The translations under genes were made by a program, and so were the position numbers. A stretch of 64,000 bases of DNA from Cavia porcellus (taxonomy: Eukaryota; Chordata; Mammalia; Rodentia; Caviidae), in the NCBI RefSeq assembly GCF_034190915.1, contig NW_026947499.1, positions 2,851,950 through 2,915,949 on the forward strand, in the 5' to 3' direction. The notes beneath the pieces are model-generated. The model ran no database searches. It worked only from the letters and a program-made list of their open reading frames with translations, and was not told the origin of the DNA. The stretch's first letter is position 1. Each line of letters starts with the position of its first letter. Of the stretch, positions 12,042-21,595 are shown in pieces.

Positions 12042-12062
12042 TCTCCCCCTTTTTTATTTATT
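12042..12062 (-). promoter_or_regulatory. polypurine tract of provirus 1
   Basis: On the minus strand the sequence directly before the 3' LTR is AAATAAAAAAGGGGGAGA, a typical plus-strand primer. Confidence 0.85.
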
Positions 12063-12489
12063 AAAATAGGATGGTCTGTGGGTCCCTCCAAGGTGTCTAT
12101 GACCTTGTTGCTGTTAGACACCTAGGAGTGGGCCTACCTTGTAGGCCGAGGCATGAGAGAATGTAGAGGTCTATACCCTGCTGTGCATCACCCTGTTTTG
12201 TGCATATCCTTGCGCCAGGACCATGCTCAAGGTGAGTGGTTCATTTTTTCGCAGGGCCAGGCTTTTGTGAACCGAACCTGGATGCATATAGACATTCATT
12301 CCTGCCTTCCCCCCAACCTTTGGGGCGGATGGCACTGCAGTACCCTTGGTCTCGCATCTCAATGCCAATAATTTGACTCCAGAAGGGACCCCTGGTCTTA
12401 TAGGCCATGTATATCTGAGTGGAGCCTGTCTTAGGTTGACCGGGAGGGCTTTTCCTGTCTTACCCGTCATTGGCTTGCCCACTCAGCTC

Positions 12490-12730
12490 TTATAGCTGAT
12501 GCTCTGCAATGTGAAGGAGATATGCGGCGGCCTGCTGGCCTGATGGGCCACCTGCTGCCATTTGCATGGCTGCCATAGCTGTGATCTTAACCTGCTGCTG
12601 AGTTTGTATGAGGCGATCTAACAAGCATTTAATAACCACAAGCCCTACTAGGATAGCCATGGCAATTAGGATCCAAAAAGAGGTAATCGTGGGACAGAAG
12701 GAAGAGAAATGGAGGGTCGACCGGAGTTAA
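12490..12730 (-). pseudogene. Env transmembrane subunit C-terminal remnant
   Basis: About 78 codons ending in TAA at 12490-12492. A hydrophobic membrane span of about 20 residues (FWILIAMAILVGLVVI) is followed by a Gln/Ala-rich cytoplasmic tail ending in LLHIAEHQL. A stop codon just upstream (about 12725) cuts it from the rest of Env. It lies between the polypurine tract and the integrase remnant, where env belongs. The ectodomain and surface subunit are deleted, so no entry function is possible. Confidence 0.7.
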
Positions 12731-12745
12731 GCGGGTGGGTCATAA

Positions 12746-12919
12746 TCAAGGACTGTTTGATTGATGGTGTAAACCCTGGGTGAGGCGGGCGAGGCCACCG
12801 AAAAAGGTGCCAATGTGGGCGGGTGGTGCCAAGGACCCCAAAGATATTGTGGTGGTTCTGTGGAATCTGAGCATGATTAATAGGAACCCACAGAATAGAA
12901 AAAGCTCCAAACCAGACAT
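12746..12919 (-). pseudogene. Env leader remnant, 57 codons
   Basis: An ATG at 12919 opens a short frame whose first 20 residues have a signal-peptide-like core (LELFLFCGFLLIML). It ends at a TGA at 12746. It sits just downstream of the integrase end, where betaretroviral env starts, and appears to be the start of Env joined by deletion to sequence near the transmembrane subunit. The identification is by position and hydrophobicity only. Confidence 0.45.
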
Positions 12920-13034
12920 TTTAGTTTGTAGATGGTCTCGGGCGCTGAGCGTCGGTCCCAGAAGGGTCGAGTTGACTTGTGTCCGCGGGCTTATCCTCCT
13001 GTGCTTTATCAGGAACTGGTGGGGAGTTTACTGC

Positions 13035-14399
13035 TCACATCAATCTTTCCGGGACCCACAGCGGTTCGCAGCCTGGTTCCTGTGGGAAGACACAAACCGC
13101 ACCTCGGGTCCAGCTAATCACTGGATCCGGGCCCATCCATTGTCCTGTAAGGACATCTTTCCATCTAACCAGCCCTTTGTCGGTTGGGGACGGATTGCTA
13201 TGTTCCATGGCAGGGGAATGATTATTGTGGTTTAAATTGAGAAAATTTATGGTAAAGAGTGCCAATGATATTCTTCCCTTGGGCGTTAGGCCGTGGCCAA
13301 CCAATTCACGGCACAGGCGTGTCCACTCTTCTAAGGACCTATTTTTGTTAGTTCTTAGGACATCACGGCACTCCTTAGTGCACTGTTCAAAAATCAATTG
13401 TTTTATGAGAGGGTGAGCCGCCTCAGCATCTGGAAAAATCCTGTTAGCGGCCTCAAGCATGCGGACCACAAAGTCTGAAAATGGCTCTCCCTGCCCTTGT
13501 ATAATTTTTGTAAGGTGACCCGTATGTTCTCCCTTTCCAGCCAGCCGTCTCCAGGCCTGGAGGCCACAGCGGCTAATTTGTTCATAAACCTGGCGAGGGT
13601 ATTGAGTTTGATCTTCCTCAAAGGCTCCTCGCCCTAATAGCATATCCCTGTTCCACTCTCTCTGGTTATTTTCCCTGTTGGCTGCCGCCTGCTCCACACA
13701 GAATTCCTCATTCCAGGACTTCCAATCTAAATATTGTCCGGGGGAGAGGCAGGCGCGTGCCAGCTGGGTCCAATCTCCAGGAGTTAAAAGCAGACCTGCC
13801 AATGCCTCTAAAAGCGCCATGGTAAATGGTGCATTGGGCCCATAAGCTGAAACTGCGTCCTTGATAGCTTTAAGTTGTTTAATTTCTAAGGGCTCATAAT
13901 ATCCTCCTCCTCCCCTGCCTCCTACTTGTACCGGGAATGCATGGAGACCGGAACACTCAAAGGGAAGCCGCGACCATACCCTCTGGTGGAAGGAACGTCC
14001 TCCTCCCTCCCCAGATGGGGGCGCAGAAGGCAACCCAGGAAGTAGCTCTCCCTCTAACCAGGGCGGTGCCATAGGTTGTGGTGGCAGCCCAGGGAGCAAC
14101 TCCTCTTCCGGCCACGGCGGTGCTATCTTCCCGAGCCCTGAATTCCTCTTTAAGCTGTGCAGGAGGGTCCTGTTTAGCAAAGACAACCTCCTCTTCTGAA
14201 CCTTCCAAATCAGAATCAGAATTAGAGCCCTGAGGGTCCTCCGGAGACCCACAATCGGCAGTGGCTCCGGGCTCCTCTGAGCATTCCGATCGAGCTCTAT
14301 CAAAAGCCTGTCGGGCTGTATTAGCGAAGCGAAAGCAAAACAGATGCAAAGGGAAAAGAAAAGAAAAAAAAACCCAGCGTCCACTCGTGTGGCGCTCAA
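13035..14399 (-). CDS. Gag capsid fused in frame to integrase C-terminus, 454 codons
   Basis: Residues about 155-370 are betaretroviral Gag capsid: an N-terminal domain with YEPLEIKQL and LTPGDWTQLA motifs, then a C-terminal domain with the major homology region at about 301-322 (Q, G, E, F and R in the usual spacing). No zinc knuckle of nucleocapsid follows. Residues about 371-454 match the end of a betaretroviral integrase, with [16 protein letters not shown] and WVPERL motifs of the C-terminal DNA-binding domain. Residues 1 to about 90 have an odd hydrophobic start encoded by an A-rich leader and are probably not native; the acidic pre-capsid region is in another frame (13957-14349). A protein could assemble through capsid but lacks packaging, protease and polymerase functions. 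IAP elements of the I-delta-1 type are a known example of a Gag-Pol fusion by deletion; this one keeps only the integrase tail. Confidence 0.75.
   Translation of the reverse strand: MSATRVDAGFFFLFFSLCICFAFASLIQPDRLLIELDRNAQRSPEPLPIVGLRRTLRALILILIWKVQKRRLSLLNRTLLHSLKRNSGLGKIAPPWPEEELLPGLPPQPMAPPWLEGELLPGLPSAPPSGEGGGRSFHQRVWSRLPFECSGLHAFPVQVGGRGGGGYYEPLEIKQLKAIKDAVSAYGPNAPFTMALLEALAGLLLTPGDWTQLARACLSPGQYLDWKSWNEEFCVEQAAANRENNQREWNRDMLLGRGAFEEDQTQYPRQVYEQISRCGLQAWRRLAGKGEHTGHLTKIIQGQGEPFSDFVVRMLEAANRIFPDAEAAHPLIKQLIFEQCTKECRDVLRTNKNRSLEEWTRLCRELVGHGLTPKGRISLALFTINFLNLNHNNHSPAMEHSNPSPTDKGLVRWKDVLTGQWMGPDPVISWTRGAVCVFPQEPGCEPLWVPERLM
13957..14349 (-). CDS. alternative Gag N-terminal frame with acidic p12-like segment
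   Basis: This 130-codon frame overlaps the 454-codon frame. Residues about 20-55 are strongly acidic (SECSEEPG, SDSDLEGSEEEVVF), as in the linker between matrix and capsid of IAP-type Gag. After about residue 65 it becomes Ala/Thr-rich and loses sense, while the other frame becomes proline-rich (PPWPEEELLPGLPP, repeated twice). The simplest reading is an indel near 14100-14150 moving the true Gag frame. Matrix itself is not seen upstream. Confidence 0.5.
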   Translation of the reverse strand: MHLFCFRFANTARQAFDRARSECSEEPGATADCGSPEDPQGSNSDSDLEGSEEEVVFAKQDPPAQLKEEFRAREDSTAVAGRGVAPWAATTTYGTALVRGRATSWVAFCAPIWGGRRTFLPPEGMVAASL

Positions 14400-14442
14400 A
14401 ATCTGTTAGGTGCGTCCACCCAACCCAGGTGACCCAGTACTC

Positions 14443-14447
14443 ACCTG
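14443..14447 (-). promoter_or_regulatory. putative major splice donor of provirus 1
   Basis: Minus strand ACAG|GTGAGTAC in the leader, between primer binding site and gag. It is close to the mammalian consensus and in the place where retroviruses keep the donor for env mRNA. Confidence 0.6.
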
Positions 14448-14604
14448 TCCCGGGAACCGCTGTATCTCACGTAGCTGATCAGGGTGAAGAGAAGAGGCGC
14501 TCGCGGCCTTCCGTTGTTATTGAGCCAGGTCCTCCGTCGTACCGCAGGCGACAGCAATCGCACCTCCCGTCCGAAGAGGCACGTCGCTGAGTCTTTTACC
14601 TTTT

Positions 14605-14624
14605 TCCCCGTACGGGGGCCACCA
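14605..14624 (-). promoter_or_regulatory. primer binding site of provirus 1, tRNA-Ile-like
   Basis: Two bases after the 5' LTR, the minus strand reads TGGTGGCCCCCGTACGGGGA. The 3' end of tRNA-Ile(AAU) would pair with TGGTGGCCCGTACGGGGA, so this is a match with two extra C residues. Position is certain; the tRNA identity is tentative. Confidence 0.6.
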
Positions 14625-14626
14625 GA

Positions 14627-14930
14627 TGACCGGAGCCTCGGGAGACAGGAGACCAAACTCGAGCAGGATCAGCTCTCAAACTTTATTACGTACAGCGAAC
14701 CGTACCTGACAAGGTCCGCCACCCTTGGTGTTGCTTCCTCTTCTGCCGTTGGGGGGCAGGAACAACCTCTTATAAGGGGAAGCAGTATCCAATCACAGAG
14801 AAGCGCGCCTAACAAGCTGATAGGCTAGCGTCATGGGTAACTGGGCAGATATGACAATTTGGCGGGCTTGTTCAGGCCGGGAAGAACCCGGAAGCAGGAA
14901 ATGGGCGCCATTCATAGGCGGCTTCCCACA
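14627..14930 (-). promoter_or_regulatory. 5' LTR of provirus 1 (promoter)
   Basis: Minus-strand promoter LTR with a TTATAAGAGG box (RC at about 14767-14776), an upstream ATTGG (CCAAT-type) motif near 14795, and AATAAAG at 14681-14687. The LTR ends are TG...CA. It differs from the 3' LTR at two sites only. Confidence 0.85.
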
Positions 14931-15155
14931 TCCTGTAATACTTTCATTCTCTTGAATGGTTTTATACTATTTTGTTATGTTTTGATATTCTTGTGTGTGA
15001 AGGTATGCTCAACTATTTCAAAGAAGAGAGACATTATGGTAGCTACCGTTAATATCCAATTGTCTTGTTGTGAAGTGCTGTGTTGCTTACATTGTTCTGT
15101 TCTGATTTGCTTTATTCTGTCCTCTTTTGTTTTATCCTCTTTAAAATAAACATAA
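14931..15155 (+). repeat. right TSD and host L1 3' UTR, last part
   Basis: Begins with the second TCCTGT (14931-14936), then continues the L1 3' UTR unit (TGAAGGTATGCTCAAC, CATTATGGTAGCTACC) to an AATAAACATAAG end. Confidence 0.8.
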
Positions 15156-17104
15156 GAAATACCATTAGGATAATGTTCAAATCCTGAGCGATGCATCCCT
15201 GTCTCCATTTAAGGACTTTAATTACTTTTCCTCTTTCACTGAGCTCTGGTCTCTCTAACCTAGCTGTGACATGTGGCAGTCATAGTTGTAGGACTAATCT
15301 AATTCCATCTCATCCCTCTTGCTCCTTTCCACTTATAAAGGCTGAAAAAGACAAAACCAATTTCTTCCTGCTCTGTCGGAACCACAATCGCCCATGTGCT
15401 TAGCTCTGAGCACTGAGATAGTATAAGCATCTTTGGAGGCCTCCAGTACAGACCCTAATGCTCAGGATAAGTGGGAGGGGAATCTCTACCGTCACCTATT
15501 CCAGGCTTCTGCTGCTCTGAATATCAGTGTGAGTCCTGGGACAATGGCAGCCACATTAGAACCATGAAGGAAAACCAAGACAATCACACAGAAGCCAGGA
15601 AACCAACAGTTGCCTCCCAGCAGCTTTTTTCTTGGGCCATGGTGTTCCTGGTTAGTTATTTCATTACTGAGAGCTAGCAGTATCTATGATAACCACCAGC
15701 CATCCATAGCTTACGAAAACACATCACCGAGTCCCTATTCTTCATCTGTAAATAAAATTGGGACTCAGATAATTTTTCACAGCTCCTCAGATCCAAAGAT
15801 TTATGACTTGAAGGCAGATGACATTAGGGCTGTGAAACTTCTGATGAGAAGCTGATTGAAGATATTTAGAGTACCTAGAGACACAAGGTCCCTGATTTAT
15901 GGGATGCTATCACCAAAAGCAAATGGACCACTTTCTCCCGATCCCACCCATTGCTGTGGATACTGGGAAGTGGCAAGGAAACCTCGCCATACAGCCTTTT
16001 AGGTAAAGACAGGGGCAGATAAGGAGATAGTTAACATTCTATGCAGTGTGAGCTACCTGTATCTAGGCTGCTCATGCCCCTTAACCTTAACTGTGGTTCA
16101 GTGTTCAGACACCTGGTCCTAATCTTGTTTTCTCATATGAGTTCAATTTTATCAGACAGCATGTTCAGAAGGTGTCATTCTGTTCTGCCACTGGCTATAA
16201 ATAACTCTAAAAATATACATTCTCTAGGCATGGGCAGTGCTCCTTCCTGGACAGCTGTGGAGCTGTTAGGAAAACAGGTCAGCACAGCATTAGGGAGCTA
16301 ATGATGTGGTAAGGAATATGCATTCCTTATTCATGGAAAACTCAGCCACTCTTCTAGGCATTCAGTGACAGTTTCTGCTACTCTTAAAGTGGGATACTTT
16401 TAGACTTGTGGCACAGCCGTGCAGCCCACTGAGTTCCCTGTACTACTACAGCCTCCCCATCCAGTCTTCTCTATTGTTAATAGCACACAATAGTGTGCTG
16501 TACCTGTGTCAAGGAAAGAGTGAGGGTCATCTGGAATGCACATGTGCACTGCAGTGGCCCTGGCTGTGTGCCTTTCTGTGGAGAGGCTGTGGGAAAGGAG
16601 TGTACAGAGCTAACTGCTAACACTCAGAGGACTGAGTGCTCCCAGAGACTAGTCAGTGTGGGAACAGTGGAACACAATACTTAAGCAACTCAGAAACTGG
16701 GTGTGGTGCAGCATTTTCTCTCTCACCTACCGCAGGCTCTGTCTCACAAGATCCTTCTTCAGAGGACACCCTTCCTCTCTGGTGCGGTCCCCTGCCTTGT
16801 CTGACAATGCATTGCTCGACTATGCTCATATCTGCTGTACTTTCAGAGTAAACTTAATTTTATCTTCTTAAAATCATTGTGTGGCTCTTTTTTGTCCATG
16901 TGGATCCATGTCTCAAATTCCTGTGGCCACACATATGTGACTCCTTTCTGTCAGAATCTGTTACAATTAGTGTACCAACATTAAGTATTTTTAATTAAAG
17001 TCCACACTTCATTTATATTTCTTTTCATTTTACCTAATGTTCTAGGATTCCATCCAGGGTGCCTCACTGCACATTTTTGAGTGTTTGTGTGGGTGTTTAC
17101 TTGG
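15156..17104. other. no feature recognised
   Basis: Unique-looking sequence. Frames near 15191-16871 are under 90 codons and overlap one another; no exon structure or known protein motif is seen. Confidence 0.5.
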
Positions 17105-17213
17105 TGTTAGGACAGGGTCCCATTGTGTAATCCAGGATGACCCTGAACTGACACTGATCCTCCTCCCTCCACCTCCTGAGTAGGAGATCACAGGCAGGCA
17201 CCACCATGCCCAG
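17105..17213 (-). repeat. B1 SINE, diverged
   Basis: Reverse B1 (7SL-derived): GACAGGGTCCCATTGTG, AACTGACACTGATCCTCCTCC, CCTCCTGAGTAGGAGATCACAGG, then CACCACCATGCCC. These match the reverse complement of the Alu/B1 right half and Pol III box region. Confidence 0.8.
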
Positions 17214-17835
17214 TCTCCATTGCATGTCTGCCTTACACCGCTTTAGGTTCCTCGTGGCTGTGACAGTTTCTCAGAGTTGGTTTCTGATGACTTTGATAAT
17301 TGTGAGGAGCACGCTTCTGGGATTTTGTAAGATGGCTCTTTATTGGGGTTCATCTGATATCTTTCTAATGATTAGATGTGGGGTCAAAGGTTTGAGGGAG
17401 GAATGTCACAGAAGTCAGATGACATTTTCATTACATCATATCAAAGTGCTACCAGCAGGTTTTAAGACTGGCGATGCTACCCTTGGTAACCTGGTGAGTG
17501 GCATTTGTCAGGTTTCTTTTCTGCAAAGTTGGTCATTGTCTCTGAACCCCCACACTGTGCTCTTTGTAAGAGAGCCACTATGTGCAGCTCACCCTTAAAG
17601 AATGGAGACTCCCCCTCCCTGCTTTAGAGTGAGAATCCATTTCGTGTCTGTGGAAGTAGTTGTCTGCTTAAATTGTGTATTTTATCAGAGTGCTCCCAGA
17701 CATTTAATACTTTGGTTTATAGTTGAATGCTTAATTAAACTGACTCAAAAATGTTCCACATTTGGTGACTGATTATTACTTTGCTTGGTTTCTATATGCC
17801 TTAAATATACCCATTAAAATGTGTGTGTAGACATT
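17214..17835. other. no feature recognised
   Basis: A 130-codon + strand frame (17206-17598) starts inside the B1 and shows no recognisable domain; it is probably chance. Confidence 0.45.
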
Positions 17836-18030
17836 TTTTTTTTTCAGGCAGCACGAGATACTCTGGGTTCCCTTGTACATCTTGTTCCTTAGTCAAAGAG
17901 TGAGCCATTTCTCCAAGGACTCCTGGTTTCTTGTACTGCAGAATAGCATTAGTAAACAACATCTTATTTCTAGGCCTGCTCATTGTTCCTAGGGCGCCTT
18001 TCCTATAAATTATCTCCCATGACATGACAG
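17836..18030 (-). mobile_element. retrocopy A of an unidentified transcript
   Basis: Read on the minus strand, about 190 bp end in CTGCCTG followed by an A-run (T-run at 17836-17844). The last 130 bp match 18646-18762 at over 90% by eye. The minus frame is open for 74 codons, but I do not recognise a protein and the homology may be to an untranslated region. The A-tail indicates LINE-mediated copying. Confidence 0.65.
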
Positions 18031-18645
18031 AGAATTGCAGGTATGAATACTAATTCCTGCTCAAACATTAAGAAATGCCCGCATCTCCACTGATTGAACC
18101 CTGAGCTTTCCCTGGTGTCCTCTATTCTCACCCATTGCCATAGGTATCATCCCAGTGTCTCCCTCTTGCTCGTTCCCAATGAGAGGTCTAACTTCCAGCA
18201 CCCACTACCCATTTTCTTAGCTGTCCACTTCCAGTGTACATGTGCAGCAGTGTCCTAATTGACCACCTGTATTCCTGTGGGAGATCACTCCAGTTTTACT
18301 GCTTATCAGTAGCTCCTTTTGTCTTTAGTCCTAAAAATATCATTAAAGTTATTTAGGTCAGGGCTTTGCCTCACCTTTTCAGAGAATTCACCTTGTACAT
18401 CTATAATGCATTGGTCTATTGACACAGAGAGAGCACATTTCCTTCTGATATACCTTGCTCCCCCATTGAGTTTCTTTCTAATTTTCTGTAAGGTGAACTC
18501 ATTTGATAAAGATAGATGGGGTTTGACAAATGTATAATGCCATTTATCAATGATTAAAACAGGATATACAGCAGTTCTATTCGTTTGAAATGTGCTGAGC
18601 TTTACCTCATCATGCTTTTCCTCACCAGACCATCAGCACCTGAGA
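18031..18645. other. spacer between the two opposed retrocopies
   Basis: No feature recognised. 18000-18030 may still belong to the 5' part of retrocopy A. Confidence 0.45.
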
Positions 18646-18762
18646 TGTTGTTTACTAATGCTATTCTCCAGTACAAGAAACCAGGAGTCCTTGGAGAAAT
18701 GGCTAACTCTTTGACTAAGGAAAAAGATGTACAAGGGGACCCAGAGTATCTCGTGCTGCCTG

Positions 18763-18800
<38 letters not shown>
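18646..18800 (+). mobile_element. retrocopy B of the same transcript, with 38-base A-tail
   Basis: Shares GATGTTGTTTACTAATGC, CAGTACAAGAAACCAGGAG and GTATCTCGTGCTGCCTG with retrocopy A but in the opposite direction. It is shorter at the 5' end and ends in A at 18763-18800. The intact long A-tail suggests it is the younger copy. No target duplication was found on its left. Confidence 0.7.
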
Positions 18801-18801
<1 letters not shown>

Positions 18802-18803
<2 letters not shown>

Positions 18804-18831
18804 CATGCTTATTACAGATTAAGGCCCTTGA
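18802..18831 (+). repeat. 30-bp direct repeat, copy 1
   Basis: Begins CTCATGCTTATTACAG directly after the A-tail and matches 19466-19495 at 29 of 30 positions. Confidence 0.85.
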
Positions 18832-18889
18832 TTCATTATAGCATGAATTCTTAGGACCTCATGGTACCTCGTTGTAAGGTTCACCGTCT

Positions 18890-19080
18890 GTTGACTGTCA
18901 CATACTTAGAACCATGTAGTATCATGGCTTTCATGAATTGGCTTCCTTTACCTTTCACCAATTTGAATTTTATGTATTTTTATAGCTGAATAATATTTTA
19001 TGTTGGCATTACAACTTTTGTTTATTTACTTCCTTATTGAAAGACATCTTCATTGTTCCTATGTTGGGGAAATTATTTAG
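18890..19080 (-). repeat. old L1 ORF2 3'-end fragment
   Basis: The order TATAGCTGAATAATATTTTATG, TTTATTTACTTCCTTATTGAAAGACATCTTC and CCTATGTTGGGG follows the reverse complement of the end of L1 ORF2 with many changes. It is followed by an A-run at 19081-19099. Confidence 0.6.
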
Positions 19081-19099
19081 AAAAAAAAAAAAAAAAAAA
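19081..19099 (+). repeat. poly(A) run
   Basis: 19 A residues at the edge of the reverse L1 fragment; it may be the tail of a very short insertion or a simple repeat. Confidence 0.8.
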
Positions 19100-19465
19100 C
19101 TAATGACCCATCATTTTATCATATGGTATCAGAACCAATTCCCAGGTCCCACCAGTGAGCAAGGGCAGGAAATGACTTACAGGTGTGAGCAACAGGGGGA
19201 AAGCACCACGTGTGGCCAGCACCTGTGGTCTACCACGTGTATGGTGCTCTTTTCTCACTTAGCATCACAGGGCACCATATCTTCTTCATGATCAGAGAAT
19301 GGGCTGCTGGCTAAGGAGTGAGGTCATTAAATAGAAGAGCAGGCATTGTCCTTAGTGCTGAGATGCAGGGCTGAGTTCTCTGCTGTGTCTCTACTATTTT
19401 GGTGCTGATGGTCTGGTGAGGAACTTGTGCAGTAGATACACAATAAAACTTTTAAAATAAGCAAA

Positions 19466-19495
19466 CTCATGCTTATTACAGATTAAGGTCCTTGA
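19466..19495 (+). repeat. 30-bp direct repeat, copy 2
   Basis: Second copy of the sequence at 18802-18831 with one C/T change. It follows an AATAAAACTTTTAAAATAAG stretch. Confidence 0.85.
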
Positions 19496-21595
19496 AGACA
19501 GTCAGGCTGGGTAACAGGGCAGGAAGTGACTGAGTGAGGACGTCACAGTGGTCAGAGAAGACCAACTTAGCGAGGCTCACAGCGGGCAGGACACCAGAGA
19601 GGAGGAGGGTCTGGCAGAGAATGTCTGCTGTGACAGTTTTCTAGTCTAGGAATACACAGAATGGGCGAGAGGCTGGACTGTTTGATTCTCTAGAAGGGAC
19701 CTGAAATCCTGTGTGACTCTGAGATAAGGAGCACAAGAAGAGGCAGACCAGGGAGACAGGAGTGAAGGAAGAGGTGTGAGTTCTGAGGAAAGCCCTTTCT
19801 TCATGATCATTCACCTTGAAATTGTTCTCATTCTACAGGGCGAATCCTGCAATTTATGGGAAGAGTCCTGTCATAGGGGAAAACAGTGACCTTCTAGGAT
19901 TCTATCAAACACAATCAGAAGTGGATACTACAAATCATCCAGTGGACAGTGTTTAACTCTACTCCAGAGGTAGATTTTATCCAACCAATATATTTCAACT
20001 TTGAAAACTGGAGAAGCCAGCTGAGATTCTTACCTCAAGCACCAACCTCTTCAACCTATGCAGAAAGGCAGGCTCAGAAATCCTGCAGGCAGTAACAAGG
20101 TTTTCCTAAGAAAGCAGTTCTTAAAAGTGACTGAAAGTCTGTATGGTAAGTGCTATAATGAATCAAGTCCAAAGCACTGTGCAAGCAGTGAGCTGGGTCA
20201 ATGCAATGACCCAGAGGAATTCTGAGGAACTCTCCACGGTGAAATAATTATTGCACTGAACCTGGAGGTTGGAAGTTTGCCCCTCAGAGAAAGGGCAGAC
20301 TGGAACTGCACAAGGGTACTGAGGGATCCACCCTGCCTTAATTTAAAACAGAAACCACACTGTGGGTCAGCTCAGGTGGCCTTGCTGGCTTACAGTGTGA
20401 GCCTCCTTTTTCCCCTTACACGGAAACTTTAGAGATTGTCCTAAGTACTCTGAGATGTCCATAAAAATACAGGCACAATGTGTCACATGACAAAGAGCTA
20501 CAGGGAGCATAGAATGTTGGGAAAGTCATGGCCTTGTGTTTGAACACAAACTTGATTCCTGGTGGTCTCCTCGTGGAGGAAGGTTTCTGATTTGCAGACT
20601 GTTAGTAATAGTGTCTCAGTGAGAAAGTCTCTGAAGGCCCTGGCACTAGGTCACTAAAGTGAGAAGAAAGAAAGACAGGACAGAATTAATGAAGAGGCCC
20701 ATAGAAACTGATTTAGGTAAACAGGCAGCTTGCAAACAAGCAGTATAAATTCTAGGACCCGTTTGACTTGAAATGTCACGTTCTAGGGAGGAAAAACCAA
20801 TGGAAAACTTTGCACAATACACACATGATTAACCCTGAGAAGCATTTCACAAGTGAATTTAAGGTGTCCTGTGTCTTAATAACAACCTGCCATGTATTTA
20901 AAATGCCATCTGTTTCTTAGCGTGCCTCTTGTTGGGTTTCTATGAGCAGCTATGGACCTGCTCCTTTACCTTCCAGATTTTCACATCCTCCTTCCTCTCC
21001 CTGTGTGAACAGGCAGAGAAATCTGAACCTCTGCCTGATGCAGACCTTGCATCCCTGGAGGTGCAGAATCTGGGATCCAGAAAAACCTGATTATGAAAAT
21101 TTTTTGGGCAACTTCAGCTCTATCCTCAAAGGCATTAGATTTCAGACCTCCCAGGGAAGCTGGAAGGAATTAAGAATTGCTCTGAGCAAGATGCACAATG
21201 CTAACCCAATGAGCAGGAAAGGCCAAGGACCAGGAACACCCTGAGATGTCCACACATGGTGGCAAAACAGCAGAATGAGAAGCCTAACTTGCAGCCCACA
21301 ACTCCTGCTTATATGTGCTGGAGTTCAGGGAAACTTGCCACTGAGACCCTGTCTCCTGGAAAGCCATCTTGATCAGTGAAAGCTGTAATATGTTTAAGAG
21401 CTCCCCAGAGCCCAGCTTGCATCTCACTGGGCAGATCTGTCAGGTGCTGGGGTGTAAGTCATGTATGTTAAATTGGGCATCTCAGAACAGGGGTGCAGTC
21501 AAGATTCTATAAGTAAAGAATAGAATTTAAAAGTCTGATTATACAAAGAGTTCGTTTGGAGGAACTGACCTCTCGTGCATTATAGGGGAAGGTAG
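19496..21595. other. no feature recognised
   Basis: No gene or clear repeat. A 100-codon frame at 20942-21244 has no recognisable domain and no splice context. Confidence 0.5.

Larger units (their letters stand above)
11738..14930 (-). mobile_element. young betaretrovirus-like (ERV2/IAP-like) provirus, internally deleted
   Basis: A 3193-bp minus-strand provirus: two 304-bp LTRs, 2.6 kb of internal sequence and a 6-bp target duplication. In transcript order it has the 5' LTR, primer binding site, leader with splice donor, an acidic/proline-rich Gag segment, capsid, integrase C-terminus, short Env remnants, polypurine tract and 3' LTR. Most of matrix, nucleocapsid, protease, reverse transcriptase, most of integrase and most of Env are missing. 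The LTRs differ at two positions (G/T at 11814 versus 14703, C/T at about 11837 versus 14726), so the insertion is recent. It is a non-autonomous element that would depend on related proviruses in trans. Confidence 0.9.
6700..15155 (+). mobile_element. 5'-truncated LINE-1, split by two later insertions
   Basis: L1 sequence appears in three blocks: about 6700-6847, 9952-11737 and 14937-15155. The first two encode the C-terminal part of ORF2 and the rest is 3' UTR. The reading continues smoothly once the half-L1 at 6848-9935 and the provirus at 11738-14930 are set aside, so both landed in a pre-existing L1. The L1 starts inside the reverse transcriptase region, a common 5' truncation. It ends near an AATAAACATAAG signal at about 15147. 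No flanking duplication was identified. Confidence 0.85.
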
